DNA of 25,850 bases from Oceanospirillaceae bacterium (GCA_003523085.1 DPHD01000021.1:1-25850); one strand, 5' to 3'. Counted from the stretch's first letter, positions 6,829-13,671 are shown. Notes: generated by a model not told the origin, from the letters alone. Program-made: numbers and translations.

Positions 6829-8831
6829 ACGAACCTCCTTGGCACTGTTTCCTGCCACTGTTTGGCGTGTACTTGTTGGCCGTTTTCTAGGGCCTCCAAA
6901 CTAGCATCTAGATAAAAACAATCAACATCGCAGGTCACCTTGAGGCTGGTAGATACTTCTATCTCCCAGCCGGGTCTTGCTTGCCGAGAACGCCACTGAC
7001 ACAAACTGGTGGCCGAGTGTGGGTCATGGGGCAAGATTGAGTGTTGTTCATGGCACACTTCGCCTACGGTGAGGTTATGCTCAACAAAAGTAAACTCACC
7101 AAAGTCGTCATCAATCACAGTTGTGTGCTGGCCATTAGCGGCATTGATCTGAGTTGATCGTGTGTGTTTTTCTGGACGAATTTCCGCAGTTTCATTCACT
7201 GGACAAACATAACCATGGCCTAAGTCACGTTTTAATAGCCCGCAGCGATCATGTAGAGGAATGGTTAGTTGTGCGCTGCTTAAATCCAAACTCAAATTTG
7301 CTTTTTGTGGTGTGGGCCAAAGTAACGGAAAGTAGGCCGTGGATATGGCTAAACGTAATTTGTGGCCTCGAGGCAGTTCGTAGCCTACATCATCCAACTT
7401 AATGGTCACATCCATGGCTTGGCCTGCAACCACTGGTTGGGGGTCATCTAAGCCCTCACGCATGGCTAAATTAAGCACGCCATAAGTAATGCGGGTGCTG
7501 CTACCATCGGGCGCCACATCGCATAACCGCACGATCATCTGGCCACAATCTTGGTCGCTGGTAACTCGCGCCTTAAACACAGCGCCACCTAATATAGAAA
7601 CCGCTGCTCCAAAAGGTTGGGTATCAAAACACAGGCTATTGGCGTCGTCTTGACGTTGCTCCGTGGCAAAGTCTGGGCCACACCAAATGACACAAAACTC
7701 ACCGCTTGCTGCACCCGTTGTGAGTGGGCTATTGACCGTTGCTTGCCCGTTAGCGGCCGTGTCTACTAATTGGCCAGAAGTGTTTAAACATAAGTCCATG
7801 GTGGCTGCTTGCATGGGCCACTGATTCGCCTCCACCCAAATACCCGGCCTTTCATCGTATGCAGACTTGGGTGGAACACCGTCTTGTATGTATGCGGCAA
7901 TGGTCGGTTCTGCCATGATGCCGTTGTCTATGCCTTTGAGCCAATAATCCCACCAGCGCTTGGCTTCACCTAAAAAATCCATTTCTGGCTTTGGCGAGGC
8001 ATAGTTGGGGTATTTATGAGCCCAAGGCCCTATCATGGCTTTTTTTGGGCACCTAAGCCCCTGCATCATGCGTGGAATGGCTTCGGAATAGGAATCCCCC
8101 CAGCCCCCCATACAATACACTGCGGCTCTAATCGATTTGTAATCTTCGTTAATAGAACCGTGTTTCCAGTAGTCATCTTTATGGCTATGCTCTAGCCATT
8201 TTTTGGCCAAAAAAGGCATATTTTCCAATCGATCTATCCATTGCTCACGCCAAGTATCCGGTAATAAGAGAGGATCTGGTGCTTTGGCCATGTAACAGGC
8301 CATGGTAGATGCCCAGCTGAAGTTTTCTAACAACAACGCGCCGCCACGGTAATGAATGTCGTCGGCATAACGATCATCAGTGGAGCAAACGGTGATAATG
8401 GATTTTAGTGCAGGAGGCGCCATAGCAGCCACTTGTAGGCTATTAAATCCACCCCAAGACTTACCCATCATGCCGACATTGCCCGTGCACCAAGGCTGGC
8501 TCGCAAGCCACTCAATGACTTCAACGGCATCGTCGAGTTCTTGTTGCAAGTACTCATCCAACATCAGGCCTGTAGATTCACCACAACCACGCATATCAAC
8601 GCGCACAGCGGCATAACCAAAGCCGGCCCAATAAGGGTGCATTTGTTCATCCCGAATAGCCGTACCATCGCGTTTTCGATAAGGAATATATTCAAGAATA
8701 GCCGGCACCGGTGATGCCATAGCATCGGTGGGCAACCATGCCCTAGCGGCTAATCGATTACCGTCCGCTAAGGGGATGAAAAAATGGCTCCATTCTTCAA
8801 CTTGGTGGGTAAAATCGAGGTTATTCATCAT
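6825..8831 (-). CDS. CocE/NonD-type S15-family hydrolase
   Basis: 668 residues from the ATG at 8831, with GGAG eight bases upstream; the longer GTG frame to 8864 has no ribosome binding site. The N-terminal half is an alpha/beta hydrolase with Ser125 in the elbow GKSWGG, Asp246 in GGWGDSY and His272 in IGPWAHKYPN, the triad pattern of cocaine esterase and X-Pro dipeptidyl peptidase-like enzymes. A helical cap follows the elbow, and the C-terminal third (from about residue 400) is the jelly-roll domain typical of this family. Most characterised members cleave esters, amides or acylated beta-lactams. It is the first gene of an operon with an esterase and a GMC dehydrogenase; this suggests stepwise breakdown of an ester or amide compound, but the substrate cannot be read from sequence. 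Confidence 0.85.
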   Translation of the reverse strand: MMNNLDFTHQVEEWSHFFIPLADGNRLAARAWLPTDAMASPVPAILEYIPYRKRDGTAIRDEQMHPYWAGFGYAAVRVDMRGCGESTGLMLDEYLQQELDDAVEVIEWLASQPWCTGNVGMMGKSWGGFNSLQVAAMAPPALKSIITVCSTDDRYADDIHYRGGALLLENFSWASTMACYMAKAPDPLLLPDTWREQWIDRLENMPFLAKKWLEHSHKDDYWKHGSINEDYKSIRAAVYCMGGWGDSYSEAIPRMMQGLRCPKKAMIGPWAHKYPNYASPKPEMDFLGEAKRWWDYWLKGIDNGIMAEPTIAAYIQDGVPPKSAYDERPGIWVEANQWPMQAATMDLCLNTSGQLVDTAANGQATVNSPLTTGAASGEFCVIWCGPDFATEQRQDDANSLCFDTQPFGAAVSILGGAVFKARVTSDQDCGQMIVRLCDVAPDGSSTRITYGVLNLAMREGLDDPQPVVAGQAMDVTIKLDDVGYELPRGHKLRLAISTAYFPLLWPTPQKANLSLDLSSAQLTIPLHDRCGLLKRDLGHGYVCPVNETAEIRPEKHTRSTQINAANGQHTTVIDDDFGEFTFVEHNLTVGEVCHEQHSILPHDPHSATSLCQWRSRQARPGWEIEVSTSLKVTCDVDCFYLDASLEALENGQQVHAKQWQETVPRRFV

Positions 8832-8937
8832 CGGTGTTGCTCCCAAAAACCGCAGGTCGATCACGCGTTAGCGAAGCAACAACATACCACTGGAATATTC
8901 CGCAGGTATAGCTATATTTAATCAATTGGAGGGGCAA

Positions 8938-8966
8938 TTGACAGTTTTAATTATTGTGCATACAAT
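8938..8966 (+). promoter_or_regulatory. sigma70 promoter of the brn module
   Basis: A perfect -35 TTGACA (8938-8943), a 17-bp spacer and TACAAT (8961-8966, five of six to consensus) form one of the best promoter matches in the window. It would start transcription near 8973, about 12 bases before the small brnT-like frame. Confidence 0.8.
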
Positions 8967-8971
8967 AATTA
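8948..8971. promoter_or_regulatory. operator-like inverted repeat over the brn promoter
   Basis: Perfect 10-bp arms TAATTATTGT (8948-8957) and ACAATAATTA (8962-8971) surround a GCAT centre. The repeat covers the spacer and the whole -10 element, the expected place for autorepression by the BrnA antitoxin. I infer BrnA binding from position and family habit. Confidence 0.7.
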
Positions 8972-8984
8972 TTAAGGGTTTGAT

Positions 8985-9065
8985 ATGGATATCGAATACG
9001 ATCACAACAAGGATGCTACCTACGAAGAATCATTAGCTTACGAAAAGCAAATTTACGGGAGATGA
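8985..9065 (+). CDS. 26-residue BrnT-like toxin remnant
   Basis: A short frame with AAGGG six bases before the ATG, encoding MDIEYDHNKDATYEESLAYE and six more residues to a TGA at 9063. The first dozen residues look like the start of BrnT ribonuclease toxins (typically M-x-IE-x-D-x-x-KD), while the last half looks like the Arg/Tyr/Glu-rich BrnT C-terminus, so roughly 60-70 central codons appear to be missing in frame. The catalytic centre would be gone. It sits six bases before brnA and directly behind a strong promoter. Either this is debris of a toxin gene or it is a retained leader peptide that couples translation to brnA. Confidence 0.5.
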   Translation: MDIEYDHNKDATYEESLAYEKQIYGR

Positions 9066-9071
9066 AACGTT

Positions 9072-9347
9072 ATGCCAATGCTTAAAGCCGGAACTATCTT
9101 TCCCACAGAAGCAGAAGATGAAGAAATAAATGCGGCGATTGCCGCCGACCCTGATACCTATGAGCCTACGGATGAAGAATTTTCACGCTTGCGTCCCGTT
9201 GGGCGTCCGAAGGCAGAAATAACCAAAGAACGCATCAGTATTCGACTATCGCCAGAAGTGATGAGCTATTTTCGTGATACGGGCAAAGGCTGGCAAACAC
9301 GCATAGACCAAGCGCTAAAGGACTATGTGCTAGCTCACAAGAGCTAA
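9072..9347 (+). CDS. brnA: BrnA-family antitoxin
   Basis: 91 residues matching BrnA antitoxins: an N-terminal LKAGTIFPTEAEDEEINAAI segment that wraps the toxin, a VGRPKAEITKERISIRLS linker and strand, and the C-terminal GWQTRIDQALKDYV helix of the ribbon-helix-helix-like DNA-binding unit. BrnA neutralises the BrnT ribonuclease and represses its own operon. Here the partner is only a 26-codon frame six bases upstream, so this is an orphan or nearly orphan antitoxin that may still act as repressor at 8948-8971. It converges with tdk, and the two stop codons overlap (CTAA at 9344-9347). Confidence 0.85.
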   Translation: MPMLKAGTIFPTEAEDEEINAAIAADPDTYEPTDEEFSRLRPVGRPKAEITKERISIRLSPEVMSYFRDTGKGWQTRIDQALKDYVLAHKS

Positions 9348-9925
9348 TCCACCCACATTTGCTCACTAAAGTGGCGACGGCAAAGTGACTGATAGCGCTC
9401 GTTACCGCCAATCACCACTTGCTCACCGTCTTTAATCACCGTGCCATGTTCATCGGTACGCACCACCATGGTGGCTTTACGGCCACAGTGGCACACGGTT
9501 TTTAGCTCCACCAGCTTGTCTGCCCAAGCCAACAAATACTGGCTACCGGGAAATAATTCGCCTCTAAAATCCGTACGAATGCCATAACACAATATGGGGA
9601 TATCGAGATGATCTACCACCTGCGTAAGCTGCTTAACCTGCTGTTTGCTTAAAAACTGACTTTCGTCAATGAGAACACAGTCGATAGATTGCTGGTGGTT
9701 TTGATTTTTTAAAATACTAAACAGATTGTCGTCGGTATTAAACAATTGAGCGTCGGCCGCTAAGCCAATTCGAGACGTGACTTTACCGATACCGTAACGA
9801 TCATCTAACGCCGCCGATAAGATAAACGGGTGCATGCCTCGCTCTTGGTAGTTGTATGCCGATTGTAGTAATGCCGTCGACTTACCGGCATTCATCGAAG
9901 AGTAATAAAAATAAAGCTGGGCCAA
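9344..9925 (-). CDS. tdk: thymidine kinase, type II
   Basis: 193 residues, close to E. coli Tdk from the first residue (MAQLYFYYSSMNAGKSTALL). Walker A is SSMNAGKST at about 9-17; the catalytic Glu88 lies in LIDESQF; the lasso domain keeps four zinc ligands Cys145, Cys147, Cys182 and His185; the thymidine-binding GGNERY is at 173-178. It phosphorylates thymidine to dTMP with ATP. The initiation codon is TTG at 9925, fixed by alignment to the conserved N-terminus; the ribosome binding site is weak (CAGG about ten bases upstream), suggesting low expression. The C-terminus is about a dozen residues shorter than in E. coli, beyond the zinc site. It overlaps the brnA stop by four bases. Confidence 0.95.
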   Translation of the reverse strand: MAQLYFYYSSMNAGKSTALLQSAYNYQERGMHPFILSAALDDRYGIGKVTSRIGLAADAQLFNTDDNLFSILKNQNHQQSIDCVLIDESQFLSKQQVKQLTQVVDHLDIPILCYGIRTDFRGELFPGSQYLLAWADKLVELKTVCHCGRKATMVVRTDEHGTVIKDGEQVVIGGNERYQSLCRRHFSEQMWVD

Positions 9926-10030
9926 AACAAGAATACCTGAACAAAGATCACAAATTGTAGCGGATGAGCTTAATCAGCTCAACCCGGTTATTGCTTCAGC
10001 CGCAGCCAAAAGTACCGGCAAAGGGTTATG

Positions 10031-10849
10031 TTACAAATCAACCCAACCGGTGGTGCAGCCTACGGCAAAGATAGGGATAGGACGGTAGTAGTGCACATTT
10101 GCTTGGCTACCAATAGTGGCACCAGAAATGGCGATAAAGGCTCGGATTTCAAAGCCACCTTGGCCCGCGTCCTGCCATGTTTCTTCATCGGTATAACTAA
10201 GCAATGCGTCCTTATCACCAGCACACCAACGCTGTAAAAACTCTTTATCCCAGGCTTCATTGATCTTGCCAGAATCTGGCGTGGCAGGCCAATGGGAAAT
10301 CCCCCCCGTTGCGACTATCGCAATGCGCTCAGGCACCTCATCACAGGCCTTACGCAAAGCCTCACCAAAGGCCCATGCACGGTGTAGAGGTGACAAAGGC
10401 GGACCTTGGCAGTTGATATTGACCGGAATAATATCTAACTCATAGCTCGGTGTAAGGAAATGCAGCGGCACACTAATGCCATGGTCAAACTTCCATTCCT
10501 CGGCATAAGCCACATCCACATCTTGCATCACTTTGGCAATAATGCGTTTGGACAATTCAGGGTTACCGGGAATCAGACGTCGCTCAATGCCTAACCATTT
10601 AGGGTCTTCAATAGGCCCTTCATACTCATCGGCAGCACCAATACAGTAGGCCGGCATATTGTTCATAAAAAAGTTGGCAAAATGCTCCGCCGCTATCACA
10701 ATTAAGGCGTCTGGCTTACTGGCCTCTAGGGCATCACGCATGTCGTCAAAGGCACTGTATAAGGTTGCCTTGTCATCTGGGTCGGCCATGTGGGCGCGAC
10801 CGGTAATTCCTGGTGCATGGCTGCACACTCCTGCAAAAACTAAACTCAT
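10031..10849 (-). CDS. class III extradiol ring-cleavage dioxygenase, LigB-type catalytic subunit
   Basis: 272 residues of the LigB superfamily. The non-haem Fe(II) ligands are readable as His11 (CSHAPG), His56 (AAEHFANF) and Glu234 (GGFEIRAF); His186 in GGISHWP is the catalytic base position, and His123 (FDHGISVP) is also conserved. Related enzymes cleave protocatechuate, gallate, 3-O-methylgallate or other catechols next to the ring hydroxyls. It overlaps the LigA-like gene by ATGA (10846-10849), implying coupled translation and an alpha/beta complex like LigAB. No other ring-cleavage pathway genes (dehydrogenase, hydrolase, aldolase) are adjacent, so the substrate is undetermined. Confidence 0.87.
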   Translation of the reverse strand: MSLVFAGVCSHAPGITGRAHMADPDDKATLYSAFDDMRDALEASKPDALIVIAAEHFANFFMNNMPAYCIGAADEYEGPIEDPKWLGIERRLIPGNPELSKRIIAKVMQDVDVAYAEEWKFDHGISVPLHFLTPSYELDIIPVNINCQGPPLSPLHRAWAFGEALRKACDEVPERIAIVATGGISHWPATPDSGKINEAWDKEFLQRWCAGDKDALLSYTDEETWQDAGQGGFEIRAFIAISGATIGSQANVHYYRPIPIFAVGCTTGWVDL

Positions 10850-11160
10850 ACGGCCCCCTTGCCATCTGTAGTTACATATAATCCGCTTCTAACGTTGCCA
10901 TGGATCTCTAACGCATCGCGCATGGCTTGAATGTATTCTGGCCAAGCCAAGCCACACATGGCGGCAAAGTGCATTAGAATTTGGCCATTAACACCCAAAA
11001 TATACAGCAGACCGATGTCTTTGTTGGCCAAAGCATCGTGCTCTTCTTGGGTCAGTTTAAAGTCCTTAAGAATCGCTTCATGGTCGGCCAAAAATGACGT
11101 TTGCAGCTGCACGTCTTTATTGAGTTGATATAGCAGTTTTTGAGTCTGATACAAGCTCAT
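10846..11160 (-). CDS. LigA-like small subunit of extradiol dioxygenase
   Basis: 104 residues from the ATG at 11160. A longer frame to 11214 would run through the leader hairpin and adds a Cys/Arg-rich, unconserved stretch, so I prefer the inner start, preceded by GAGG ten bases away. The all-helical sequence (SLYQTQKLLYQLN, LTQEEHDAL, DIGLLYILGVNGQILMHF) matches the LigA family, which caps the LigB active site in protocatechuate 4,5-dioxygenase. LigA alone is not catalytic. Its stop overlaps the LigB-type start, so the two are made together. Confidence 0.82.
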   Translation of the reverse strand: MSLYQTQKLLYQLNKDVQLQTSFLADHEAILKDFKLTQEEHDALANKDIGLLYILGVNGQILMHFAAMCGLAWPEYIQAMRDALEIHGNVRSGLYVTTDGKGAV

Positions 11161-11186
11161 AATGTCTCGCCCTCTATAGTGAACTG

Positions 11187-11222
11187 GTAGTGAGGTACGG
11201 CATCTTGACCGCACCTCACTAC
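11187..11222. promoter_or_regulatory. long inverted repeat in the LigA-like gene leader
   Basis: Two 14-bp arms, GTAGTGAGGTACGG (11187-11200) and CCGCACCTCACTAC (11209-11222), pair with a single mismatch around an 8-base loop, ending 26 bp upstream of the ATG at 11160. There is no T-run on the minus-strand side, so it does not look like a terminator. It could be an operator or an mRNA structure affecting translation. Confidence 0.6.
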
Positions 11223-11376
11223 AACAATAGATAACATGTTAATAATTATCGGCTAGCAAAGCCAGCATTCTTGAAAATTAAATTAACTTGTTAAGTATAT
11301 TGCCGGACTTAGGCGGACACAATGTGACCAAAATATAGTTATATGTTTTTGGGAAGGTAGATCGATCTAGCTTATA
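11223..11376. other. intergenic DNA between the LigAB-like operon and the MITE
   Basis: No coding sequence is recognisable. The stretch is A+T-rich and should hold the promoter of the LigAB-like operon. The only structure noted is the short palindrome TTAAC-TT-GTTAA at 11283-11294. Its right edge (TTATA, 11372-11376) is one copy of the target duplication of the element that follows. Confidence 0.5.
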
Positions 11377-11535
11377 GAGACCTTTGCATAATATGGCGAC
11401 AAAAGGAAAATGAGAGAAAACGATCCTGATCGAGGCGGGAAATGCAGGTAATAGCTAGCTATTGCCAAGCTTTCCAACGAAAAGCAGGGCCGTTTTAGCC
11501 ATTTTATCTTGGCGTTCGTATTGTGCAAAGGTCTC
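11377..11535. mobile_element. MITE-like element, IS5-type ends
   Basis: A 159-bp element with terminal inverted repeats. The left end is GAGACCTTTGCATAATATG; the right end in reverse complement is GAGACCTTTGCACAATACG: 17 of 19 positions agree, the first 12 perfectly. It is flanked by TTATA on both sides (11372-11376 and 11536-11540), a likely target duplication. It encodes no transposase. Inside are a 20-nt near-palindrome (11447-11466, GGTAATAGCTAGCTATTGCC) and CGATC-CT-GATCG (11421-11432). The ends resemble those of IS5-group insertion sequences, so I infer an internally deleted derivative mobilised in trans. Confidence 0.8.
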
Positions 11536-11540
11536 TTATA

Positions 11541-11687
11541 AGCATTTGATACATAAAAACGACTAAGGGCATGGGGGTTAGGTGGGGGATTACCCTACTC
11601 CTCAACTAATTCACCGTTCTTGTAATTTTCCTCAGGTTCAATAGCACTAGTGGGTCATTATTGCATCGGCGGCAACATCACCATTAT
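11541..11687. other. intergenic DNA between the MITE and the hip operators
   Basis: No gene or RNA is recognisable in this stretch. It holds short G-rich and C-rich runs but no clear hairpin with a T-run. Confidence 0.4.
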
Positions 11688-11705
11688 GATCTATCAATAT
11701 AGATC
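11688..11705. promoter_or_regulatory. hip operator 1
   Basis: GATCTATCAATATAGATC, with perfect 7-bp arms and a CAAT centre. It is the outermost of three matching 18-bp sites upstream of the hipB-like gene. Confidence 0.6.
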
Positions 11706-11719
11706 AAATAATGCTATAA

Positions 11720-11737
11720 GATATATTATTATATATC
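11720..11737. promoter_or_regulatory. hip operator 2
   Basis: GATATATTATTATATATC, with perfect 7-bp arms and a TATT centre. Its centre lies 32 bp (about three helical turns) from operator 1. Confidence 0.65.
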
Positions 11738-11759
11738 ATATTTTTAGGTTTATTGGGCG

Positions 11760-11788
11760 TTATGATATATTAATGCATATCATATAAT
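11760..11788 (+). promoter_or_regulatory. hipBA promoter
   Basis: A perfect -10 TATAAT (11783-11788) with a weak -35 TTATGA (11760-11765) at 17-bp spacing, 28 bases before the hipB start. Operator 3 lies almost wholly within the spacer. Confidence 0.6.
11764..11781. promoter_or_regulatory. hip operator 3 between the promoter elements
   Basis: GATATATTAATGCATATC matches operators 1 and 2 over 18 bp; its outer arms (ATGATAT/ATATCAT when one flanking base pair is added) are exact. It lies 44 bp from operator 2 and immediately upstream of the TATAAT at 11783-11788, where a bound antitoxin would block RNA polymerase. Confidence 0.65.
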
Positions 11789-11816
11789 GTTGGTTAATAT
11801 AGAAAAGTAGATCGAA

Positions 11817-12152
11817 ATGACGTATTTAAACGACCAAACGCTCAAGAGCCTACGTGAGGCTCGCCAGAGAAAGGGGGTTAGCCAGCGAGAGCTAAGTGCC
11901 AAGTCTGGTTTGCCACAAAGCCATATCTCCAAGATAGAGAGTGGAGCGGTGGATTTGCGGGTGTCTAGTTTGGTCGCTCTGGCGCGTGTTTTGGATTTAG
12001 AGCTTGAGCTTGTTCCCAAGAAAGCAGTTCCCGCCGTGAAATCTATCGTGCGTAGTAGCAATCTTCGTAATTCACTGGCACATGGTAACCCAGCCGAAGA
12101 CGTTAAGGCGTCTTTGCCAGCTTATAGTTTAGATGGAGGCGACGATGAGTAG
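11817..12152 (+). CDS. hipB: HipB-like antitoxin, XRE-family DNA-binding protein
   Basis: 111 residues. A Cro/C1-type helix-turn-helix spans about residues 8-62, with GVSQRELSAKSGLPQSHISK as the two central helices and IESGAVDLRVSSL after them; a flexible tail ends in DGGDDE. In this family HipB holds HipA inactive and represses the operon as a dimer. Three near-identical 18-bp palindromes upstream fit cooperative autorepression. Its ribosome binding site is weak (GAAAAG). The reading frame overlaps the next gene by eight bases, coupling antitoxin and toxin translation. Confidence 0.88.
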   Translation: MTYLNDQTLKSLREARQRKGVSQRELSAKSGLPQSHISKIESGAVDLRVSSLVALARVLDLELELVPKKAVPAVKSIVRSSNLRNSLAHGNPAEDVKASLPAYSLDGGDDE

Positions 12153-13380
12153 TAATGTCTCAACTCTCAATGTATTTCTCTATGATGAGCTGGTCGGCAC
12201 GATTACCAACGTGGGCAATGACCGCTCTCTGTTTGCGTTAACGCAAGATTATATTGAGAATAGCGACCGCTCGACATTGAGTCTTGGCTTTAAAGATTCT
12301 CTCGGTGAGATGATTACGGACTTTAAGCCTACGAAAGCAAAGCTCTTGCCATTCTTCTCAAATCTTTTGCCCGAAGATGAAATGCGACGATATTTGGCTG
12401 GCAGAGCGAATGTTAATCCTGAGCGTGAGTTCTTCTTACTCTGGGTTTTGGGTCAGGATTTAACAGGGGGAATTACCATTAAGCCCGCCGATGGAGAAGA
12501 GCTGCCCCCGAGTGTTAGTGATCCAGTTGATGGAAGTGAAGAAAATAAAGGCGGTGCGATGCGTTTTTCTTTGGCGGGTGTTCAGCTAAAGTTTTCCGCC
12601 GTTCAACATGCCTCAGGAGGGCTGACGATTCCTGCTAGTGGTATGGGTGGATCATGGATTGTAAAGCTGCCCTCAAGTAAGTTTGAAGACGTGCCTGAAA
12701 ATGAGTTTTCCATGATGGAGCTGGCACGAAAAATTGGCATGGATGTTCCCGAAACACAATTACTCAATATTAGGGATATTGAAAATATCCCTAATGGGAT
12801 CGGGCAGTTTGGAGATAGTGCTTTTGCCATCAAGCGGTTTGATAGAATAAGCGGCGGTGGCGCTGTTCATATTGAAGATTTTGCGCAAGTGTTTGGTGTC
12901 TACCCGCACGACAAATACAAGAAAGCCAGTATGCGCAATATCGCAGAGGTTATAGGGATAGAGGGACAGGAAGACGATATTGCTGAGTTTACTCGCAGGT
13001 TGGTATTTAACACGCTCATAGGCAATGCAGATATGCATTTGAAGAACTGGTCGCTCATCTATAACGATAAGCGCTCGGCCTCTATTGCGCCAGCTTATGA
13101 TTTTGTTTCGACAATTCCCTATATCGCGGATAAGGAAGCCGCTTTAAAAGTCAGCAGGAGCAAGAAATTTGCTGATTTCACCATGGATGAATTGTCTCAT
13201 TTGGCGGCAAAGGCACGGCTGCCAGAAAAGCTGGTATTGGATAAAGCAGAAGAAACGGTCTCTCTCTTTCATGAGATATGGCAGAAAGAAAAAAACAATC
13301 TGGCACTGAGCCGTGGCGTGATTGAAGCAATCGAGCAGCATTTGGAAACGCTTCCAATTGCTAAAAAAGTAACTCATTAA
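12145..13380 (+). CDS. hipA: HipA-like serine/threonine kinase toxin
   Basis: 411 residues from the ATG at 12145, which has GGAGG five bases upstream; an in-frame upstream start at 12133 overlaps that site and is less likely. The N-terminal subdomain (about 1-115) and HipA-type kinase core are present: the FSLAGVQLKF loop at 141-150 with Ser142 near the position of the E. coli inactivating autophosphorylation site (Ser150), catalytic Asp296 in IGNADMHLKNWS, and metal-binding Asp319 in PAYDFVS. E. coli HipA phosphorylates glutamyl-tRNA synthetase, causing dormancy; the target here is not known. No frameshift is visible, so the toxin looks intact. Confidence 0.92.
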   Translation: MSSNVSTLNVFLYDELVGTITNVGNDRSLFALTQDYIENSDRSTLSLGFKDSLGEMITDFKPTKAKLLPFFSNLLPEDEMRRYLAGRANVNPEREFFLLWVLGQDLTGGITIKPADGEELPPSVSDPVDGSEENKGGAMRFSLAGVQLKFSAVQHASGGLTIPASGMGGSWIVKLPSSKFEDVPENEFSMMELARKIGMDVPETQLLNIRDIENIPNGIGQFGDSAFAIKRFDRISGGGAVHIEDFAQVFGVYPHDKYKKASMRNIAEVIGIEGQEDDIAEFTRRLVFNTLIGNADMHLKNWSLIYNDKRSASIAPAYDFVSTIPYIADKEAALKVSRSKKFADFTMDELSHLAAKARLPEKLVLDKAEETVSLFHEIWQKEKNNLALSRGVIEAIEQHLETLPIAKKVTH

Positions 13381-13416
13381 TGGGTAAAAATTTAGGTAAA
13401 ATAAATAAACCGCGAA

Positions 13417-13671
13417 ATGAAGGCCCCTCTCGCCACACAAGAGGAGCAGATAGACGAACAGAAAAAACTCATAAATTATTTGATAGCCTTTAATATCTGC
13501 TCATTAGAGTCAATTAAGTCCAAAGAGTTTGTGGGTGAGGCTGGATATGTACTCCCCCTATATGACGATCAGATCGATCACCATAAAGAGATGGTCGCCA
13601 CCTTGGAAGATGACTTAGCGCGTATTAAGCGGTTTCATGCAGCCCAAATTACTGAGGTAGAGGGAGATTGA
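13417..13671 (+). CDS. small hypothetical protein downstream of hipA
   Basis: 84 residues that I do not recognise, starting 36 bases after the hipA stop on the same strand and ending before the terminator at 13726. The sequence is charged and helical, with a likely coiled-coil stretch in the second half (QIDHHKEMVATLEDDLARIK); there is no signal peptide, membrane segment or known motif. The ribosome binding site is poor. Position suggests cotranscription with hipBA. It could be an accessory gene of the module or an unrelated short gene. No coding frame on the other strand competes convincingly. Confidence 0.5.
   Translation: MKAPLATQEEQIDEQKKLINYLIAFNICSLESIKSKEFVGEAGYVLPLYDDQIDHHKEMVATLEDDLARIKRFHAAQITEVEGD

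Noticed and set aside
6829..6858. Ten-residue N-terminal extension of the HSL esterase
   Set aside because: It lies within the upstream coding region and has no ribosome binding site, whereas AAGGAGG serves the ATG at 6828.
8832..8864. GTG-started 11-residue extension of the CocE-like hydrolase
   Set aside because: No ribosome binding site before the GTG; GGAG is placed for the ATG at 8831.
9965..9981. TGAGCT/AGCTCA hairpin as terminator of the LigAB-like operon
   Set aside because: The stem is only six bp and no T-run follows on the minus strand; evidence is too weak for a feature.
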